Origin: Sandaracinus amylolyticus
GTDB taxonomy: Bacteria > Myxococcota_A > Polyangia > Polyangiales > Sandaracinaceae
DNA: 64,000 bases
Direction of reading: 5' to 3'
Assembly: GCF_000737325.1 (NCBI RefSeq)
Contig: NZ_CP011125.1
Coordinates: 6,138,001 to 6,202,000 of the forward strand
Both the position numbers and the translations under genes were made by a program. Shown piece by piece: positions 1 through 8,932 of this stretch; position 1 is the first letter of the stretch, and each line of letters starts with the position of its first letter. Under the pieces are notes generated by a model. That model saw nothing but the letters and a program-made list of their open reading frames with translations. It searched no databases and was not told the origin of the DNA.

Positions 1-700
1 GCGCGCCGAGCACGCCGGCGCTCGTGAAGTTCATGAACCGCACGTTCGCGATGCCCCACTGGAACGTGAAGCCGATGCGGATGAAGTCCGCGGGACGCCA
101 GCCCACGCCGATGCTCGGATGCGCCAGCAGCACGTCCTGCTGCGCGAGGCCGTAGCGCACCGGGCTCGGGCGCAGGCCGTTCGCGGTGTCCACGGTGCCG
201 AAGCGACCTTCACCGGTGTTGCCCCACGTCGCGTTGCCGATGCCGCTCGGCGCGGTGATGCCGAACGCGATGCCGAGCTCCGGCAGGAGCCGGATGCTCC
301 CGAGCACCCACGGGATCGGCTGCGGGTAGCCGCTGTTGCACACGCTCGGCATCTCGTCGCCGAGCCACGCGTCGGGATTGCCTCCCTCGCTGTCGAAGAT
401 GTTGTCGCTCGCGGTGCCCCCGGGGATCACGCTGCCGTACGTGCCCTGGCGGTCGACGCACGCGTCCCAGAACCCGACGTGCACGTTCGCGAGCACCTGC
501 GAGTCCGGCAGGTCCGCGAGCATCGCGGGGTTGTAGTAGAGCGCGAGCGGGTCGTCGGCGCGCGCGGCCCACGCGCCACCGCGCCCGAGCTGACGCGTGC
601 CGTGCGCCGCGAACTCGAACCCACCCGCCGATGCGCCCGCTGGGACCGACAGCACGAGCGCGCACAGCAGAACCGAATACGACGCGCGAAGAAAAGACAT
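1..700 (-). CDS. FadL/OmpP1-like outer-membrane beta-barrel protein (3' end beyond window)
   Basis: Reading leftward from the ATG at 700, a protein of at least 233 residues runs off the left edge. It starts with a signal peptide (MSFLRASYSVLLCALV, cleavage near ASA-GG). The mature N-terminus reads GTRQLGRGGAWAARADD followed by PLALYYNPA, the N-terminal hatch signature of the FadL/TodX/OmpP1 family. Those proteins are 14-stranded outer-membrane channels for hydrophobic compounds. Further repeated Gly-aromatic stretches look like barrel strands. The substrate cannot be told, and myxobacteria carry many diverged members. The upstream gap to dnaB (701-812) shows no clear promoter. The call rests on the N-terminal motif and signal peptide. 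Confidence 0.8.
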   Translation of the reverse strand, partial: MSFLRASYSVLLCALVLSVPAGASAGGFEFAAHGTRQLGRGGAWAARADDPLALYYNPAMLADLPDSQVLANVHVGFWDACVDRQGTYGSVIPGGTASDNIFDSEGGNPDAWLGDEMPSVCNSGYPQPIPWVLGSIRLLPELGIAFGITAPSGIGNATWGNTGEGRFGTVDTANGLRPSPVRYGLAQQDVLLAHPSIGVGWRPADFIRIGFTFQWGIANVRFMNFTSAGVLGA

Positions 701-812
701 CCCGCTCTCCCCTTCCGAGCTTCCCCGAGGCGCGAGAGCATAACCGCGCGACTCACTCGCATTGAAGGGGGTGATTGTCGCGATCGCGACATTCGTGTTC
801 GCGGGAGCTCCC

Positions 813-2252
813 TTATTCGTCGCCGCCGCCGTCGTAGTCCTCGAACTCACCCTCGGCGAGGTTCTCGAAGCGGGTGAACTCGTGGAAGAAGCGACAGCGC
901 ACGATGCCCGTCGGGCCCGCGCGCTGCTTGCCGACGATGATCTCCGCGAGGCCGCGCAGCTGCGCGCGCTCTTCGTCCTTCGCGTACACCTCGGGCCGGT
1001 ACACGAACATGATCACGTCCGCGTCCTGCTCGATGGCGCCCGACTCGCGCAGATCCGCGAGCTGAGGGCGCTTGTCCTTGCCGGGGCGCGTCTCGACGCC
1101 GCGGTTGAGCTGCGAGAGCGCGATCACCGGGCAGTCGAGCTCCTTGCTGAGGCCCTTCAGCGATCGACTGATCTCGCTGATCTCCTGCTCGCGCGAGTCG
1201 TTCTTCACGCCCGAGCGCATGAGCTGGAGGTAGTCGATGACGATCATGCCGAGCTTGCCGTGGTTCTCGGACTTCAGACGACGCGCCTTGCCGCGCAGCT
1301 GCATCAGCGTGATCGCCGGCGTGTCGTCGATGAAGAACGGCATCTCCGTGAGCGGGCCCGCGGAGCTCGCGAGGCGCGCCCAGTCCTCGCGGCTCAGCAT
1401 GCCCGTGCGCATGCGACCACCGTCGACCTTCGCCTCGCTGCAGAGGAGTCGTCGGACGAGCTCCTCTTTGCGCATCTCGAGCGAGAACACCGCGATCGGC
1501 ACGCCGCGCTGCTGACACGCGGCGATCGCGACGTTCAGCGCGAACGCGGTCTTGCCCATGCCGGGGCGGCCCGCGATGATGATCAGCTCGCCGCCCTTGA
1601 GGCCCGCGGTCATCTCGTCGAGCTTGTGCAGCCCGGTGGGGAGGCCCGTGATCGCCTCCTTGCGGCGCGCGGCCTCCTGCACCTGCTCGAAGGTGCGGAG
1701 CACGACGTCCTTGATGTGCTCGTAGGGCGCCGAGCCGTGCTGCTTGCCGACCTCGAAGACGCGCTTCTCGGCCTGATCGAGGTACTCCGCGGGCTCGCCG
1801 TAGTCGCCGTACCCGGTGGCCGCGATCTCGTGGCACGCGGTGATCAGCCGGCGCACCGTGGCCTTCTCGCGGACGATCTGCGAGTAGTGCTCGATGTTCG
1901 CGACGGTCGGGATCGTGTTCGTGAGCCCGAGCAGGTGCTCGTCGCCGCCCGCCTTCTGGTGCTGACCGCGATCGACCAGCCACGCGCGCAGCGTGACGGT
2001 GTCGACCGGCTGACCGCGCCGGAAGAGCTCGCACATCGCGTCGAACACGAGCCCGTTCGCGCGCGAGTAGAAGTCGTCGCCGCTCAGGATCTGCGTGACG
2101 GTGTTGAGCGCGCTGTTCTCGAGCAGCACGCCGCCGAGCACCGCGCGTTCGGCCTCGAGCGAGTGTGGAGGAACGCGCCCTCCGGCTGCGCCCGAGTCAC
2201 CTCGCGAGAAGCTGCGCTCCCCGCTGCCCGCCTCGTCGAACATCGCCGTCAT
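813..2252 (-). CDS. dnaB: Replicative DNA helicase DnaB
   Basis: Hexameric 5'-3' helicase that unwinds DNA at the replication fork. The N-terminal domain (LEAERAVLGGVLL onward) binds primase. The RecA-like C-terminal domain carries Walker A GRPGMGKTAFALN, Walker B MIVIDYLQLM and the SQLNRGVE segment typical of DnaB. I chose the ATG at 2252 (MTAMFDEAG); a GTG at 2300 is in frame but would add 16 Arg/Ser-rich residues with no helicase similarity. The length of about 479 residues is normal and I see no intein. It is the last gene of the rplY-pth-rpsF-rpsR-rplI-dnaB block, separated from rplI by 125 bp that include a hairpin. Confidence 0.97.
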   Translation of the reverse strand: MTAMFDEAGSGERSFSRGDSGAAGGRVPPHSLEAERAVLGGVLLENSALNTVTQILSGDDFYSRANGLVFDAMCELFRRGQPVDTVTLRAWLVDRGQHQKAGGDEHLLGLTNTIPTVANIEHYSQIVREKATVRRLITACHEIAATGYGDYGEPAEYLDQAEKRVFEVGKQHGSAPYEHIKDVVLRTFEQVQEAARRKEAITGLPTGLHKLDEMTAGLKGGELIIIAGRPGMGKTAFALNVAIAACQQRGVPIAVFSLEMRKEELVRRLLCSEAKVDGGRMRTGMLSREDWARLASSAGPLTEMPFFIDDTPAITLMQLRGKARRLKSENHGKLGMIVIDYLQLMRSGVKNDSREQEISEISRSLKGLSKELDCPVIALSQLNRGVETRPGKDKRPQLADLRESGAIEQDADVIMFVYRPEVYAKDEERAQLRGLAEIIVGKQRAGPTGIVRCRFFHEFTRFENLAEGEFEDYDGGGDE

Positions 2253-2308
2253 GCAGGACCGTCGAGATTCGCGGCGGTGAGACCGCGAAGCAGCAAACAC
2301 TAAGCGAC

Positions 2309-2342
2309 GAAGCCGACGACCGCATCCGCGATCGTCGGCTTC
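2309..2342. terminator. Hairpin between rplI and dnaB
   Basis: A perfect 11-bp inverted repeat, GAAGCCGACGA at 2309-2319 and TCGTCGGCTTC at 2332-2342, with a 12-nt loop. The T-run (CTCATTTTC, 2343-2351) lies on the plus-strand side. A second GC dyad (CGCGCG...CGCGCG) follows at about 2352-2370. Position after rplI suggests a partial terminator or processing site ahead of dnaB. The T-tail points rightward, so its effect on the leftward operon is unclear. Confidence 0.5.
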
Positions 2343-2377
2343 CTCATTTTCGCGCGCGCTTCACGCGCGCGTGCGGC

Positions 2378-2833
2378 TCACGCCTTGACGACGCTGACCT
2401 TGATGGTCGCGGTCACGTCGTAGCCGAGCTTGATCGCCACGTCGTGGTCGCCCACGGTCTTGATGTTCTCGGCGAGGACGATCTTCTTGCGATCGACCTT
2501 CTGGCCCTTCTTCTCGAGCGCCTCGGCGATGTCCTTGGTGCCGACCGAGCCGAAGAGCTTGTCGCCCTCGCCCGCCTGCACCGCGATCTCGACCTTGATG
2601 CCCGAGAGCGTCTTCGAGACGGCCTCCGCGTCGCCCTTCAGCTTCGCGGCGCGCGCCGTCGCGACGGCCTTCTCGTGCTCGATCTGCGCGATGTTGCCGC
2701 GCGTGGCGAGCGCGGCGAGGCCACGCGGGAGCAGGTAGTTGCGCGCGTAGCCGGGGCGCACGCGCACCAGCTCACCGCTCTTGCCCAGGTTCTCGACGTC
2801 GTCCTTCAGGACGACCTGGATGTGCGCGGCCAT
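2378..2833 (-). CDS. rplI: 50S ribosomal protein bL9
   Basis: Ribosomal large-subunit protein that binds 23S rRNA near the L1 stalk. The N-terminal domain has the family signature VVLKDDVENLGKSGELV and RPGYARNYLLPRG. A long connecting helix (IEHEKAVATARAAKLK) and a C-terminal domain (LFGSVGTKDIAEAL) follow. 151 residues is the usual length. Start ATG at 2833, three bases after the rpsR stop. Confidence 0.97.
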   Translation of the reverse strand: MAAHIQVVLKDDVENLGKSGELVRVRPGYARNYLLPRGLAALATRGNIAQIEHEKAVATARAAKLKGDAEAVSKTLSGIKVEIAVQAGEGDKLFGSVGTKDIAEALEKKGQKVDRKKIVLAENIKTVGDHDVAIKLGYDVTATIKVSVVKA

Positions 2834-2836
2834 GGC

Positions 2837-3169
2837 TCACTTCACTCCGGTGTACGGGAGCAGCGAGATCTTGCGCGCGAGCTTGATCGCGCGCGTGAGG
2901 TCGCGCTGCTGCTTGGCCGAGAGACCGCTGATGCGACGGGGCACGATCTTGCCGCGCTCAGTGATGAAGTGCTTCAGCGTCTGCGGGTCCTTGTAGTCGA
3001 ACGAGAAGTCGGGATCCGCGGTGAACGCGGGCGCGCGCTTGCGGCCCGCGCGACGGCGCAGCCCGAGCGGATCGTCCGCCCCACCGCGCCCCGGCGGCGG
3101 CTGGCTGCCGCCGTCGTCACGACCACCACGACGATCGTCGTCCATCATCGGACGTGCATAGAACTTCAT
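2837..3169 (-). CDS. rpsR: 30S ribosomal protein bS18
   Basis: Small-subunit protein that pairs with bS6 on the 16S rRNA platform. The C-terminal 60 residues are classic S18 ([33 protein letters not shown]). The first 45 residues are a Gly/Asp/Arg-rich, probably disordered extension not found in E. coli (110 versus about 75 residues). A good ribosome-binding site (AAAGGAG) precedes the ATG at 3169. It lies between rpsF and rplI, as usual for its partner bS6. Confidence 0.96.
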   Translation of the reverse strand: MKFYARPMMDDDRRGGRDDGGSQPPPGRGGADDPLGLRRRAGRKRAPAFTADPDFSFDYKDPQTLKHFITERGKIVPRRISGLSAKQQRDLTRAIKLARKISLLPYTGVK

Positions 3170-3198
3170 GTCTCAGTGCTCCTTTCGTCCGATGCGGT

Positions 3199-3741
3199 TC
3201 ACTTCTCGGTGGTCTCGTCCTCGGGCTTCTCCGCCCCAGGGACCACGTCGTCCTCGTCGCCCATGTCGAGGAAGTCCTCCTCTTCGCGCTCACGCGGCTT
3301 CTGCGTGAGGCCGAGGCGCTCCTCGAAGCTCGGCTCCGGCTCTTCCTCGAGCGGCGCCGCCTCGATGCGCGAGAACTTCGCCTCTTCCGGATCGACCGTC
3401 ACCTCGGCGAGGTCGAACACGCCCTCGCGGCGCACGGTCTGGAAGCGGATGACCGCGTCGGCGTTGCGCAGGTTGCGCTCGAGCTCCGCGACGAGGTCGT
3501 TGAAGCCGATGTAGCGCACGTACACGAAGACGCCGCGCGAGCTCTTCTTGATCGGGTACGCGAGGCGACGGCGGCCCCACGAGTCGACCTTCGTGATCTT
3601 GCCGCCGAGGCGCGCGACGACCTCCTGGATACGGGTCGCGACCTTGTCGGCGTCGTCGGGGTCGACGTTCGGCGTGAGGATGTAGACGAGCTCGTACTCG
3701 CGGGCGAGACGCTTGCTCGTCGCTGCTGCGGACTGCTGCAT
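3199..3741 (-). CDS. rpsF: 30S ribosomal protein bS6 with acidic tail
   Basis: bS6 core: YELVYILTPNVDPDDADKV, then WGRRRLAYPIKKSSRGVFVY. The ATG at 3741 (MQQSAAATSKRLARE) is preceded by GAGAGGAA at a good distance. An upstream in-frame ATG at 3843 would add an unlikely Arg/Pro-rich stretch. The last 60 or so residues form a highly acidic Glu/Asp tail (EEEPEPSFEERLG onward), a charged extension seen in varied form in other bS6 proteins. The predicted protein is 180 residues, longer than the E. coli form. Confidence 0.95.
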   Translation of the reverse strand: MQQSAAATSKRLAREYELVYILTPNVDPDDADKVATRIQEVVARLGGKITKVDSWGRRRLAYPIKKSSRGVFVYVRYIGFNDLVAELERNLRNADAVIRFQTVRREGVFDLAEVTVDPEEAKFSRIEAAPLEEEPEPSFEERLGLTQKPREREEEDFLDMGDEDDVVPGAEKPEDETTEK

Positions 3742-3853
3742 TCGGTGTGGATTCCTCTCGGTCTGAGGCCCCGGGTCGTCTGCGATGCATCCGCCCGGAG
3801 CGAGGAAGACGGCGGGCGCACCATGCGCTCGCCGTCTCTTCACCGCGTTCCCT

Positions 3854-4438
3854 TCAGGCCTTCTCGGAAGGCGCCTTCGGGCGCGCGTTGAACTTGTTCT
3901 GGGCCGCTTGGGCCCCGTCCTTCACGACCGCTTCGGCCGCGAGGGCCGCTGCCTGTAGCACGTCGGGAAGCTCGGCGCTCTCCATCGTGTCGAATTCGCC
4001 GAGCACCCACGATTCAGTGGATCCCTTGGGGGGTCGGCCGATCCCGATGCGCACCCGCGCGAAGTCGGGCCCGCCGCAGTGCTGCACGATCGACTTGAGG
4101 CCGTTGTGCCCCGCCGCTCCACCGCCGACCTTCACGCGCACGTCGCGGTACGCGAGGTCGAGCTCGTCGTGGATCACGAGCACCTCGGAGAGCGGCGTTT
4201 TGAAGAACGCCATCGCTTGCTGGAGCGACTCTCCGGACAGGTTCATGAACGTCAGGGGCTTGAGCAGCACGACGTCGCGCCCCGCGATCGTCGCCTTGCA
4301 CCACTCGCCCTTGAACTTCTCCTTGAAGGGCCCCGCCGACGCGCGATCGGCGAGCCGATCGACGACCATGAAGCCGACGTTGTGCCGGGTGTTCCGGTAC
4401 TTCGGCCCGGGGTTCCCGAGCCCGACGATCAGCCACAT
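3854..4438 (-). CDS. pth: Peptidyl-tRNA hydrolase
   Basis: Releases tRNA from prematurely dropped peptidyl-tRNA. Signature N-terminus LIVGLGNPGPKYRNTRHN contains the substrate-binding Asn and the catalytic His (residue 19). VIHDELDLAYRDVRVK supplies the conserved Asp. GGGAAGHNGLKSI and FARVRIGIGRP match the family. 194 residues is standard. It sits between rplY and rpsF, the usual order in delta-proteobacteria and Myxococcota. Confidence 0.97.
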   Translation of the reverse strand: MWLIVGLGNPGPKYRNTRHNVGFMVVDRLADRASAGPFKEKFKGEWCKATIAGRDVVLLKPLTFMNLSGESLQQAMAFFKTPLSEVLVIHDELDLAYRDVRVKVGGGAAGHNGLKSIVQHCGGPDFARVRIGIGRPPKGSTESWVLGEFDTMESAELPDVLQAAALAAEAVVKDGAQAAQNKFNARPKAPSEKA

Positions 4439-4482
4439 CGGCGGAGCCTTCGAGGAGGTGAAGGATCAGGCAGCGCGCCCGA

Positions 4483-5145
4483 TCACTTCTTCTTCTTGTC
4501 GTCCTTCGCAGGAGCAGCCTTCGCCGCCGCCGCAGGAGCCGCGGCCGCCGCCGCAGGCGCGCCACCCTCGGCGCCCTCCTCCGGGGCTTCCTTCTCCTTG
4601 CTCTCGATCGACGCGACGACGCGCTCGGCCGGGAAGTCGATGCGCACGCCCGCGGGCATCGCGACTTCCTTCACGCGGTACGACTGCGCGGTGTCGAGCG
4701 CCGAGACGTCGATCTCGATGCTCGCCGGGATCTTGTCCGGCGTGCCCACGACCGGAAGGTCGCGGTAGACGACGCGGAGCTTGCCGCCCTTCTGGACGCC
4801 GAGCGCGCGGCCCTTCGTCGTGAAGGGAACGCGGGCGCGGACCTCACGCTCCTTCGACACCGAGTAGAAGTCGGCGTGCAGCAGCTCGCGCGTGACGGGC
4901 TCGACCTCGAGATCCCGGACGAGCGCCAGCTCCTTCGTGCCCGCGATGTCCAGCTCGACGAGCTGGTTCCGGCCGTACGCGCCGCTCAGCACCTTGGCGA
5001 GCGACTCGGGCGACACCGCGAGGTTCGTGGGGCTCTTGCCCGGCCCGTAGAACACCGCCGGAATCAGCCCCTTCATACGGAGCTGACGCGCCGGCCCCTT
5101 TCCGCTCGAATTGCGGACCTCAGCCTTCAGCGTCTGGGAATCCAT
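4483..5145 (-). CDS. rplY: 50S ribosomal protein bL25, long TL5/CTC form
   Basis: bL25 binds 5S rRNA. The N-terminal L25 domain (ARQLRMKGLIPAVFYGPG) is followed by the CTC-type beta domain (VRVDFP-like region, here GVRIDFPAERVVASIE). The final 40 residues are an Ala/Lys/Glu tail (AAAAAPAAAAKAAPAK, KKKK end). The ATG at 5145 has a GAGGAAAG ribosome-binding site. The prs-ctc-pth arrangement is widely conserved. Confidence 0.95.
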   Translation of the reverse strand: MDSQTLKAEVRNSSGKGPARQLRMKGLIPAVFYGPGKSPTNLAVSPESLAKVLSGAYGRNQLVELDIAGTKELALVRDLEVEPVTRELLHADFYSVSKEREVRARVPFTTKGRALGVQKGGKLRVVYRDLPVVGTPDKIPASIEIDVSALDTAQSYRVKEVAMPAGVRIDFPAERVVASIESKEKEAPEEGAEGGAPAAAAAAPAAAAKAAPAKDDKKKK

Positions 5146-5231
5146 GTCTCTTTCCTCGATCCGATGCGGCGGTTCGTGTCAGTCGTCGATCCCGCCTCGC
5201 GCCGTCGCGCCACGAAGCGAATCGTTGGAGC

Positions 5232-6176
5232 TCAAACGAAGAGAGAGCTCACGGAGTCGCTGTTGTGGATGCGCTTGATCGCCTCGCCGAGCAGGCGCGC
5301 GACCGAGAGCTGGGTGAACTTGCCCGACGCCTTCGCCTCGTCGCGGAGCGGGATCGTGTCGGTGACGACGACTTCTTCGATCGCCGACTCGGCGATGCGC
5401 TTCACCGCGGGGCCGGAGAGCACGGGATGCGTCGCGGTCGCGAAGATGCGCTTCGCGCCGCGCTCCTTGAGCGCCGCCGCCGCGTTCGTCAGCGTGCCCG
5501 CGGTGTCGATCATGTCGTCGACGAGCACGCAGTCGTGTCCTTCGACGTCGCCGACGATGTTCATCACCTCGCTGACGTTCGCCTTCGCGCGACGCTTGTC
5601 GATGATCGCGAGGTCGCCCTTGAGGCGCTTCGCGTAGGCGCGTGCGCGCTCGACGCCGCCGGCGTCCGGCGAGACGAACACCGTGCCCTCGGTGAGCCGC
5701 GGACGCAGGTAGTCGAGGAACACCGGCATCGAGTAGAGGTGATCGAAGGGCACGTTGAAGAAGCCCTGGATCTGGCCGGCGTGGAGGTCCATCGAGACCA
5801 CGCGCGAGACGCCCGCGCTCGTGAGCAGGTCCGCGACGAGCTTCGCGGTGATCGGCGTGCGCGGCGCGACCTTCCGGTCCTGGCGCCCGTAGCCGTAATA
5901 AGGAATGACGGCGGTGATCGAGCCCGCGGACGCGCGCTTCAGCGCGTCGACGGTGACGAGCAGCTCCATGAGGTTGTCGTTCACCGGCGCGCAGGTCGGC
6001 TGCACGACGTAGACGTCGACGCCGCGCACGTTCTCCTGGATCTCGGAGAAGACCTCACCGTCGGAGAAGTTCGAGATCTTCACCCGACCGACGGGGATCT
6101 GGAGGTAGTCGGCGATCGACTCGGCCAGCTTGGGGTTCGCATGACCGGAGAAGATGCAGATCGACTTGAACACCAC
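5232..6176 (-). CDS. prs: Ribose-phosphate pyrophosphokinase (PRPP synthetase)
   Basis: Makes PRPP from ribose-5-phosphate and ATP for nucleotide, His and Trp synthesis. Visible motifs: [16 protein letters not shown], the flexible-loop region [16 protein letters not shown], the catalytic [15 protein letters not shown], and the PRPP-binding loop [17 protein letters not shown]. 314 residues is normal. The start is GTG at 6176 preceded by GGAGGCGG. It is the first gene of the leftward block; a candidate promoter lies at 6305-6333. Confidence 0.97.
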   Translation of the reverse strand: MVFKSICIFSGHANPKLAESIADYLQIPVGRVKISNFSDGEVFSEIQENVRGVDVYVVQPTCAPVNDNLMELLVTVDALKRASAGSITAVIPYYGYGRQDRKVAPRTPITAKLVADLLTSAGVSRVVSMDLHAGQIQGFFNVPFDHLYSMPVFLDYLRPRLTEGTVFVSPDAGGVERARAYAKRLKGDLAIIDKRRAKANVSEVMNIVGDVEGHDCVLVDDMIDTAGTLTNAAAALKERGAKRIFATATHPVLSGPAVKRIAESAIEEVVVTDTIPLRDEAKASGKFTQLSVARLLGEAIKRIHNSDSVSSLFV

Positions 6177-6304
6177 CCGCCTCCACTGTCACGTTCCGCC
6201 GCGCTCGCGCGCCCCCGAACGACGAGGGAGAGCACGCGAGCTCGGCCGCGAGAACCAGGCCGCAATGCGATTGCCGTGCGGTCGGGGGCCCCGAAGGGTG
6301 GCGT

Positions 6305-6333
6305 GGGGTAGCAGAGGGCAAAACGAGTGTCAA
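6305..6333 (-). promoter_or_regulatory. Candidate promoter of prs
   Basis: On the minus strand a perfect -35 hexamer TTGACA (6333-6328) is followed after 17 bp by TACCCC (6310-6305). The -10 is poor, so this is tentative. It would give a leader of about 120 nt before prs. Confidence 0.35.
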
Positions 6334-6379
6334 CGATCGCCCGAGCGCCGCTCCCGTGTCACGAAACGACGAGATTTCG

Positions 6380-7648
6380 ATGAGTTCCGCGCCTGTTTCG
6401 GATGCGCCGAGGAGAGCGCCGCGGATCGGTGTGGTCGACGCGGTGCGGGGCCTCGCGGTGCTCGCGATGATCGAGTGGCACACCGCGCACGCGTGGCTCG
6501 CCGGCGCTGCGCGCGAGAGCGGTGGGTTCGTCGCGGCCGAGCTGATCGGAGGTCTCGCCGCGCCTTCGTTCTTGCTGCTGGCCGGCGTGTCGAGCGCGCT
6601 CGCGTCACCGCTCCAGCCGACCGCAGCGCAGACGTGGGCGGGCGTGCGGCGCGGGATGCGCATCGCGCTCGCGGGGTACGCGCTCTCGCTCTACGCGTGG
6701 ACCGTCGATCGCGCGGCCGTGCTGCAGATGCGCAACGTGCCGACCGCGATCGCGATGGCGCTCGCGCTCGGGCTCTTCGCGCTCGCGATCGACGATCGGA
6801 AGCGCAGCGCACAGGTGCGCGTCGGGCTCGCGGTCGCCGGGCTCGTCGCGGCGCGCTTCGTCGCGGCGCAGCTCGATCACGTCACACGCGACGGTGCGTC
6901 GCTCCTGCCGCGCATCGACGTGCTGCACGGGATCGGCGCCGCGCTCGTGGTCACGTCGCTCGCGCTCCACGCGGTGCGCGCGCTCCCGCTGCGCACGCGC
7001 GCGTGGATCTTCGGTGTCGGCGCGATCACCGTCGCATCGCTCGCGTGGGACGTGGCGGGCGTGCCGCAGCGCGTGCTGCCCGATGCCATCGCCGATTGGA
7101 TCGCGCGCGACGCAGTGCGTCCGCACGGGTTCCCGCTCTTCCCGTGGCTCGCGTACTCGCTGCTCGGCGCCTCGGTGGCGCTGCGGCTGCGCGCGAGCGA
7201 GCTGCGCCTCGATCACGCGTGGGCGCTGCCGAACGTCTCGCGTCCGCTGATCGTCGCGCTCGCCGCGCTCGTGATCGCCGCGCTCGCGTGGGAGCCGTGG
7301 CCCGTCTCGCGCGCGGTGCTCGCCCTCGCGCCGTCGCTGCGCAGCCTGGGTCGTCTCGTGTTCAACGCGTCGGTGATCACGGCGAGCGCAGCGCTGATCG
7401 CGACGTTCGCGCCGCGCGCGCTGCGTGCGACGCGCGCGCTCGCGCTCCTCGGACGACACTCGCTGGTCGTGTACGCGGTGCACCTCGAATTCGCGTACGG
7501 CCTCGCCGGAATCCCGCTGCAGCGCAAGCTCGGATTCGGCGCGTGGGCAGTCGGATTCGTGCTGCTCGTCGGCGCGATGCTCGCGCTCTCGTATGCGATC
7601 GAGCGCGCGCCGCGTCGTGATCCCGCGCGTGTGCGCGCGGTGGCCTGA
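6380..7648 (+). CDS. Multi-pass membrane acyltransferase, DUF1624/HGSNAT-like
   Basis: An integral membrane protein of about 422 residues with roughly ten hydrophobic segments. The N-terminal RIGVVDAVRGLAVLAMIEWH resembles the DUF1624/heparan-alpha-glucosaminide N-acetyltransferase-type catalytic domain, where the membrane His (the H of EWHTAH) takes part in acyl transfer. The ATG at 6380 is favoured over a GTG at 6356 because ACGAG precedes it. It stands alone, divergent from prs. The substrate is unknown; a sugar or cell-envelope glycan is likely for the family. Confidence 0.7.
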   Translation: MSSAPVSDAPRRAPRIGVVDAVRGLAVLAMIEWHTAHAWLAGAARESGGFVAAELIGGLAAPSFLLLAGVSSALASPLQPTAAQTWAGVRRGMRIALAGYALSLYAWTVDRAAVLQMRNVPTAIAMALALGLFALAIDDRKRSAQVRVGLAVAGLVAARFVAAQLDHVTRDGASLLPRIDVLHGIGAALVVTSLALHAVRALPLRTRAWIFGVGAITVASLAWDVAGVPQRVLPDAIADWIARDAVRPHGFPLFPWLAYSLLGASVALRLRASELRLDHAWALPNVSRPLIVALAALVIAALAWEPWPVSRAVLALAPSLRSLGRLVFNASVITASAALIATFAPRALRATRALALLGRHSLVVYAVHLEFAYGLAGIPLQRKLGFGAWAVGFVLLVGAMLALSYAIERAPRRDPARVRAVA

Positions 7649-7945
7649 GCATCGCTCGACGGCTCGCAGAATGATCACCGCGAGGTCCGAGCGATGGTGC
7701 ATCGCGCGACTTGCGGAGAGCCGCATCGTGTGGCTCCATCGTGACCCGCGCCATGGCCCCGACGGTCGAACGCACCACGCGGATCAGCCCGCGAACGACG
7801 CAGCGATCCCCGTCGGATCGGCATGACTCACGACGCACACGTGTCGTCGGTTCGCGCGTGCGCGCCACGGGGGATCGTCCCGTGTGCGCGCGCGGATGAA
7901 GGACGGCCCGAGCGAACCTCGGGTCCTGGAGGAGTAGAAGCACCG
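7649..7945. other. 297-bp intergenic region with dyads upstream of HTH gene
   Basis: No convincing gene. I see an inverted repeat CATCGCTCG (7650-7658) with CGAGCGATG (7688-7696). A near-palindrome centred on ACACGTGT lies at about 7829-7848, and a GC stem CACGGG/CCCGTG at about 7867-7885. Any of these could be an operator for the regulator that starts at 7946, but I cannot rank them. Confidence 0.35.
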
Positions 7946-8830
7946 ATGTCGGCGAGCGTCACGCTGTTCACCGATCGTTCTTCGTTCGAGACCGCATGGA
8001 AGCCGGTGCTGGAGAGCCTCGGCCTCGGCGTCTCGACGGCGCGACCGGAGCAGCTCCCAGAACGCCTCGAGCGCGACTCCGCGATCGTCGTGGATGCCGC
8101 GGCGGGCGTGTACGACGAGGACGAGCTGCTCGCGCATCTCGGCCTCGCGCGCGCCGTGGGCGCGATGCCGGCGGTGATGCTGCCCCCGAACGACGCGATG
8201 TCTTCGGTGGACGATCTCGTCGACGATCTCTGCGTGGGCCTCGTCGCGCGCAGCGCGGACGACGTGCCGCGCGTGTCTGCAGTGCTCGCGCGTCGTGCGG
8301 GCGCGCGTCGCTCGCGCCGCTTCGAGTACCTCACGGTCTCGCCGCGCGGTGGTGAGCTGCTCGCGATCCTCGCGGATGGCTCCGCGATGCTCGTGCCGCG
8401 CCCCGCGCATCCGTCGGACGATCGCAGCGACGTCGCGTCGATCACGCTGACGGACGACGCGCATCGCGCGGCGCTCGAGCTCGTGAGCGGCGCGCAGTTC
8501 GAGCTCGCGGCCGACGACATCGTCGTGCGCGTGAACGGCGCTGCTGCGCACGCGAGCAACGGCCACGGATCGAGCAACGGCGCGGTCGTCGCGGTCGCGG
8601 TGAACGGCGGTGGGCTCGGCGAGATCGACGGGCAGCGCCTCGGCGCGCGCATCCGCGCGCTGCGCCTCGCGGCGGGGCTCACGCAGGCGGAGCTCGCGCG
8701 CCGCACCGGCATCCACCGTCCGAACATCGCGCGCGTCGAAGCGGGACGGCACACGCCGTCGCTCGAGACGCTCGCGCGGCTCGCGGCAGCGATCGGCGTG
8801 CCGACGACGCGCGTGCTCACCGGAGACTGA
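7946..8830 (+). CDS. XRE-family HTH regulator with N-terminal receiver-like domain
   Basis: 294 residues. The C-terminal 65 are a clear Cro/C1-type HTH: RLGARIRALRLAAGLTQAEL, then ARRTGIHRPNIARVEAGR and PSLETLARLAAAIGVP. The first 110 residues (LFTDRSSFETAWKPVLESLG, IVVDAAAGVYDEDELLAHLG) have the alternating hydrophobic pattern of a response-regulator or pseudo-receiver fold, but I see no clear phospho-acceptor. The ATG at 7946 has a perfect GGAGGAG at 7928-7934. A strong terminator follows at 8856-8894. The ligand and target genes are unknown. Confidence 0.75.
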   Translation: MSASVTLFTDRSSFETAWKPVLESLGLGVSTARPEQLPERLERDSAIVVDAAAGVYDEDELLAHLGLARAVGAMPAVMLPPNDAMSSVDDLVDDLCVGLVARSADDVPRVSAVLARRAGARRSRRFEYLTVSPRGGELLAILADGSAMLVPRPAHPSDDRSDVASITLTDDAHRAALELVSGAQFELAADDIVVRVNGAAAHASNGHGSSNGAVVAVAVNGGGLGEIDGQRLGARIRALRLAAGLTQAELARRTGIHRPNIARVEAGRHTPSLETLARLAAAIGVPTTRVLTGD

Positions 8831-8855
8831 TCGCTCGATCATCGAGCGCACGAAC

Positions 8856-8894
8856 CGAGGCCGGCCGCGAGAGCGCGCCGGCCTCGCGCGTTTT
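8856..8894 (+). terminator. Intrinsic terminator of the XRE regulator
   Basis: A perfect 10-bp stem CGAGGCCGGC (8856-8865) with GCCGGCCTCG (8877-8886), followed by CGCGTTTTCG. A smaller dyad CGCTCGAT-C-ATCGAGCG precedes it at 8832-8848. Confidence 0.8.
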
Positions 8895-8932
8895 CGTTGC
8901 GCGACGCGCGCCGCGCACGCGTAAATAGCGCG

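Noticed and set aside
2252-2300. GTG 2300 as the dnaB start
   Set aside because: It adds Arg/Ser-rich residues with no helicase similarity; ATG 2252 gives normal length.
7946-8830. Toxin-antitoxin pair around the XRE regulator
   Set aside because: No small toxin-like gene adjoins it; the upstream gap is non-coding and a terminator follows directly.
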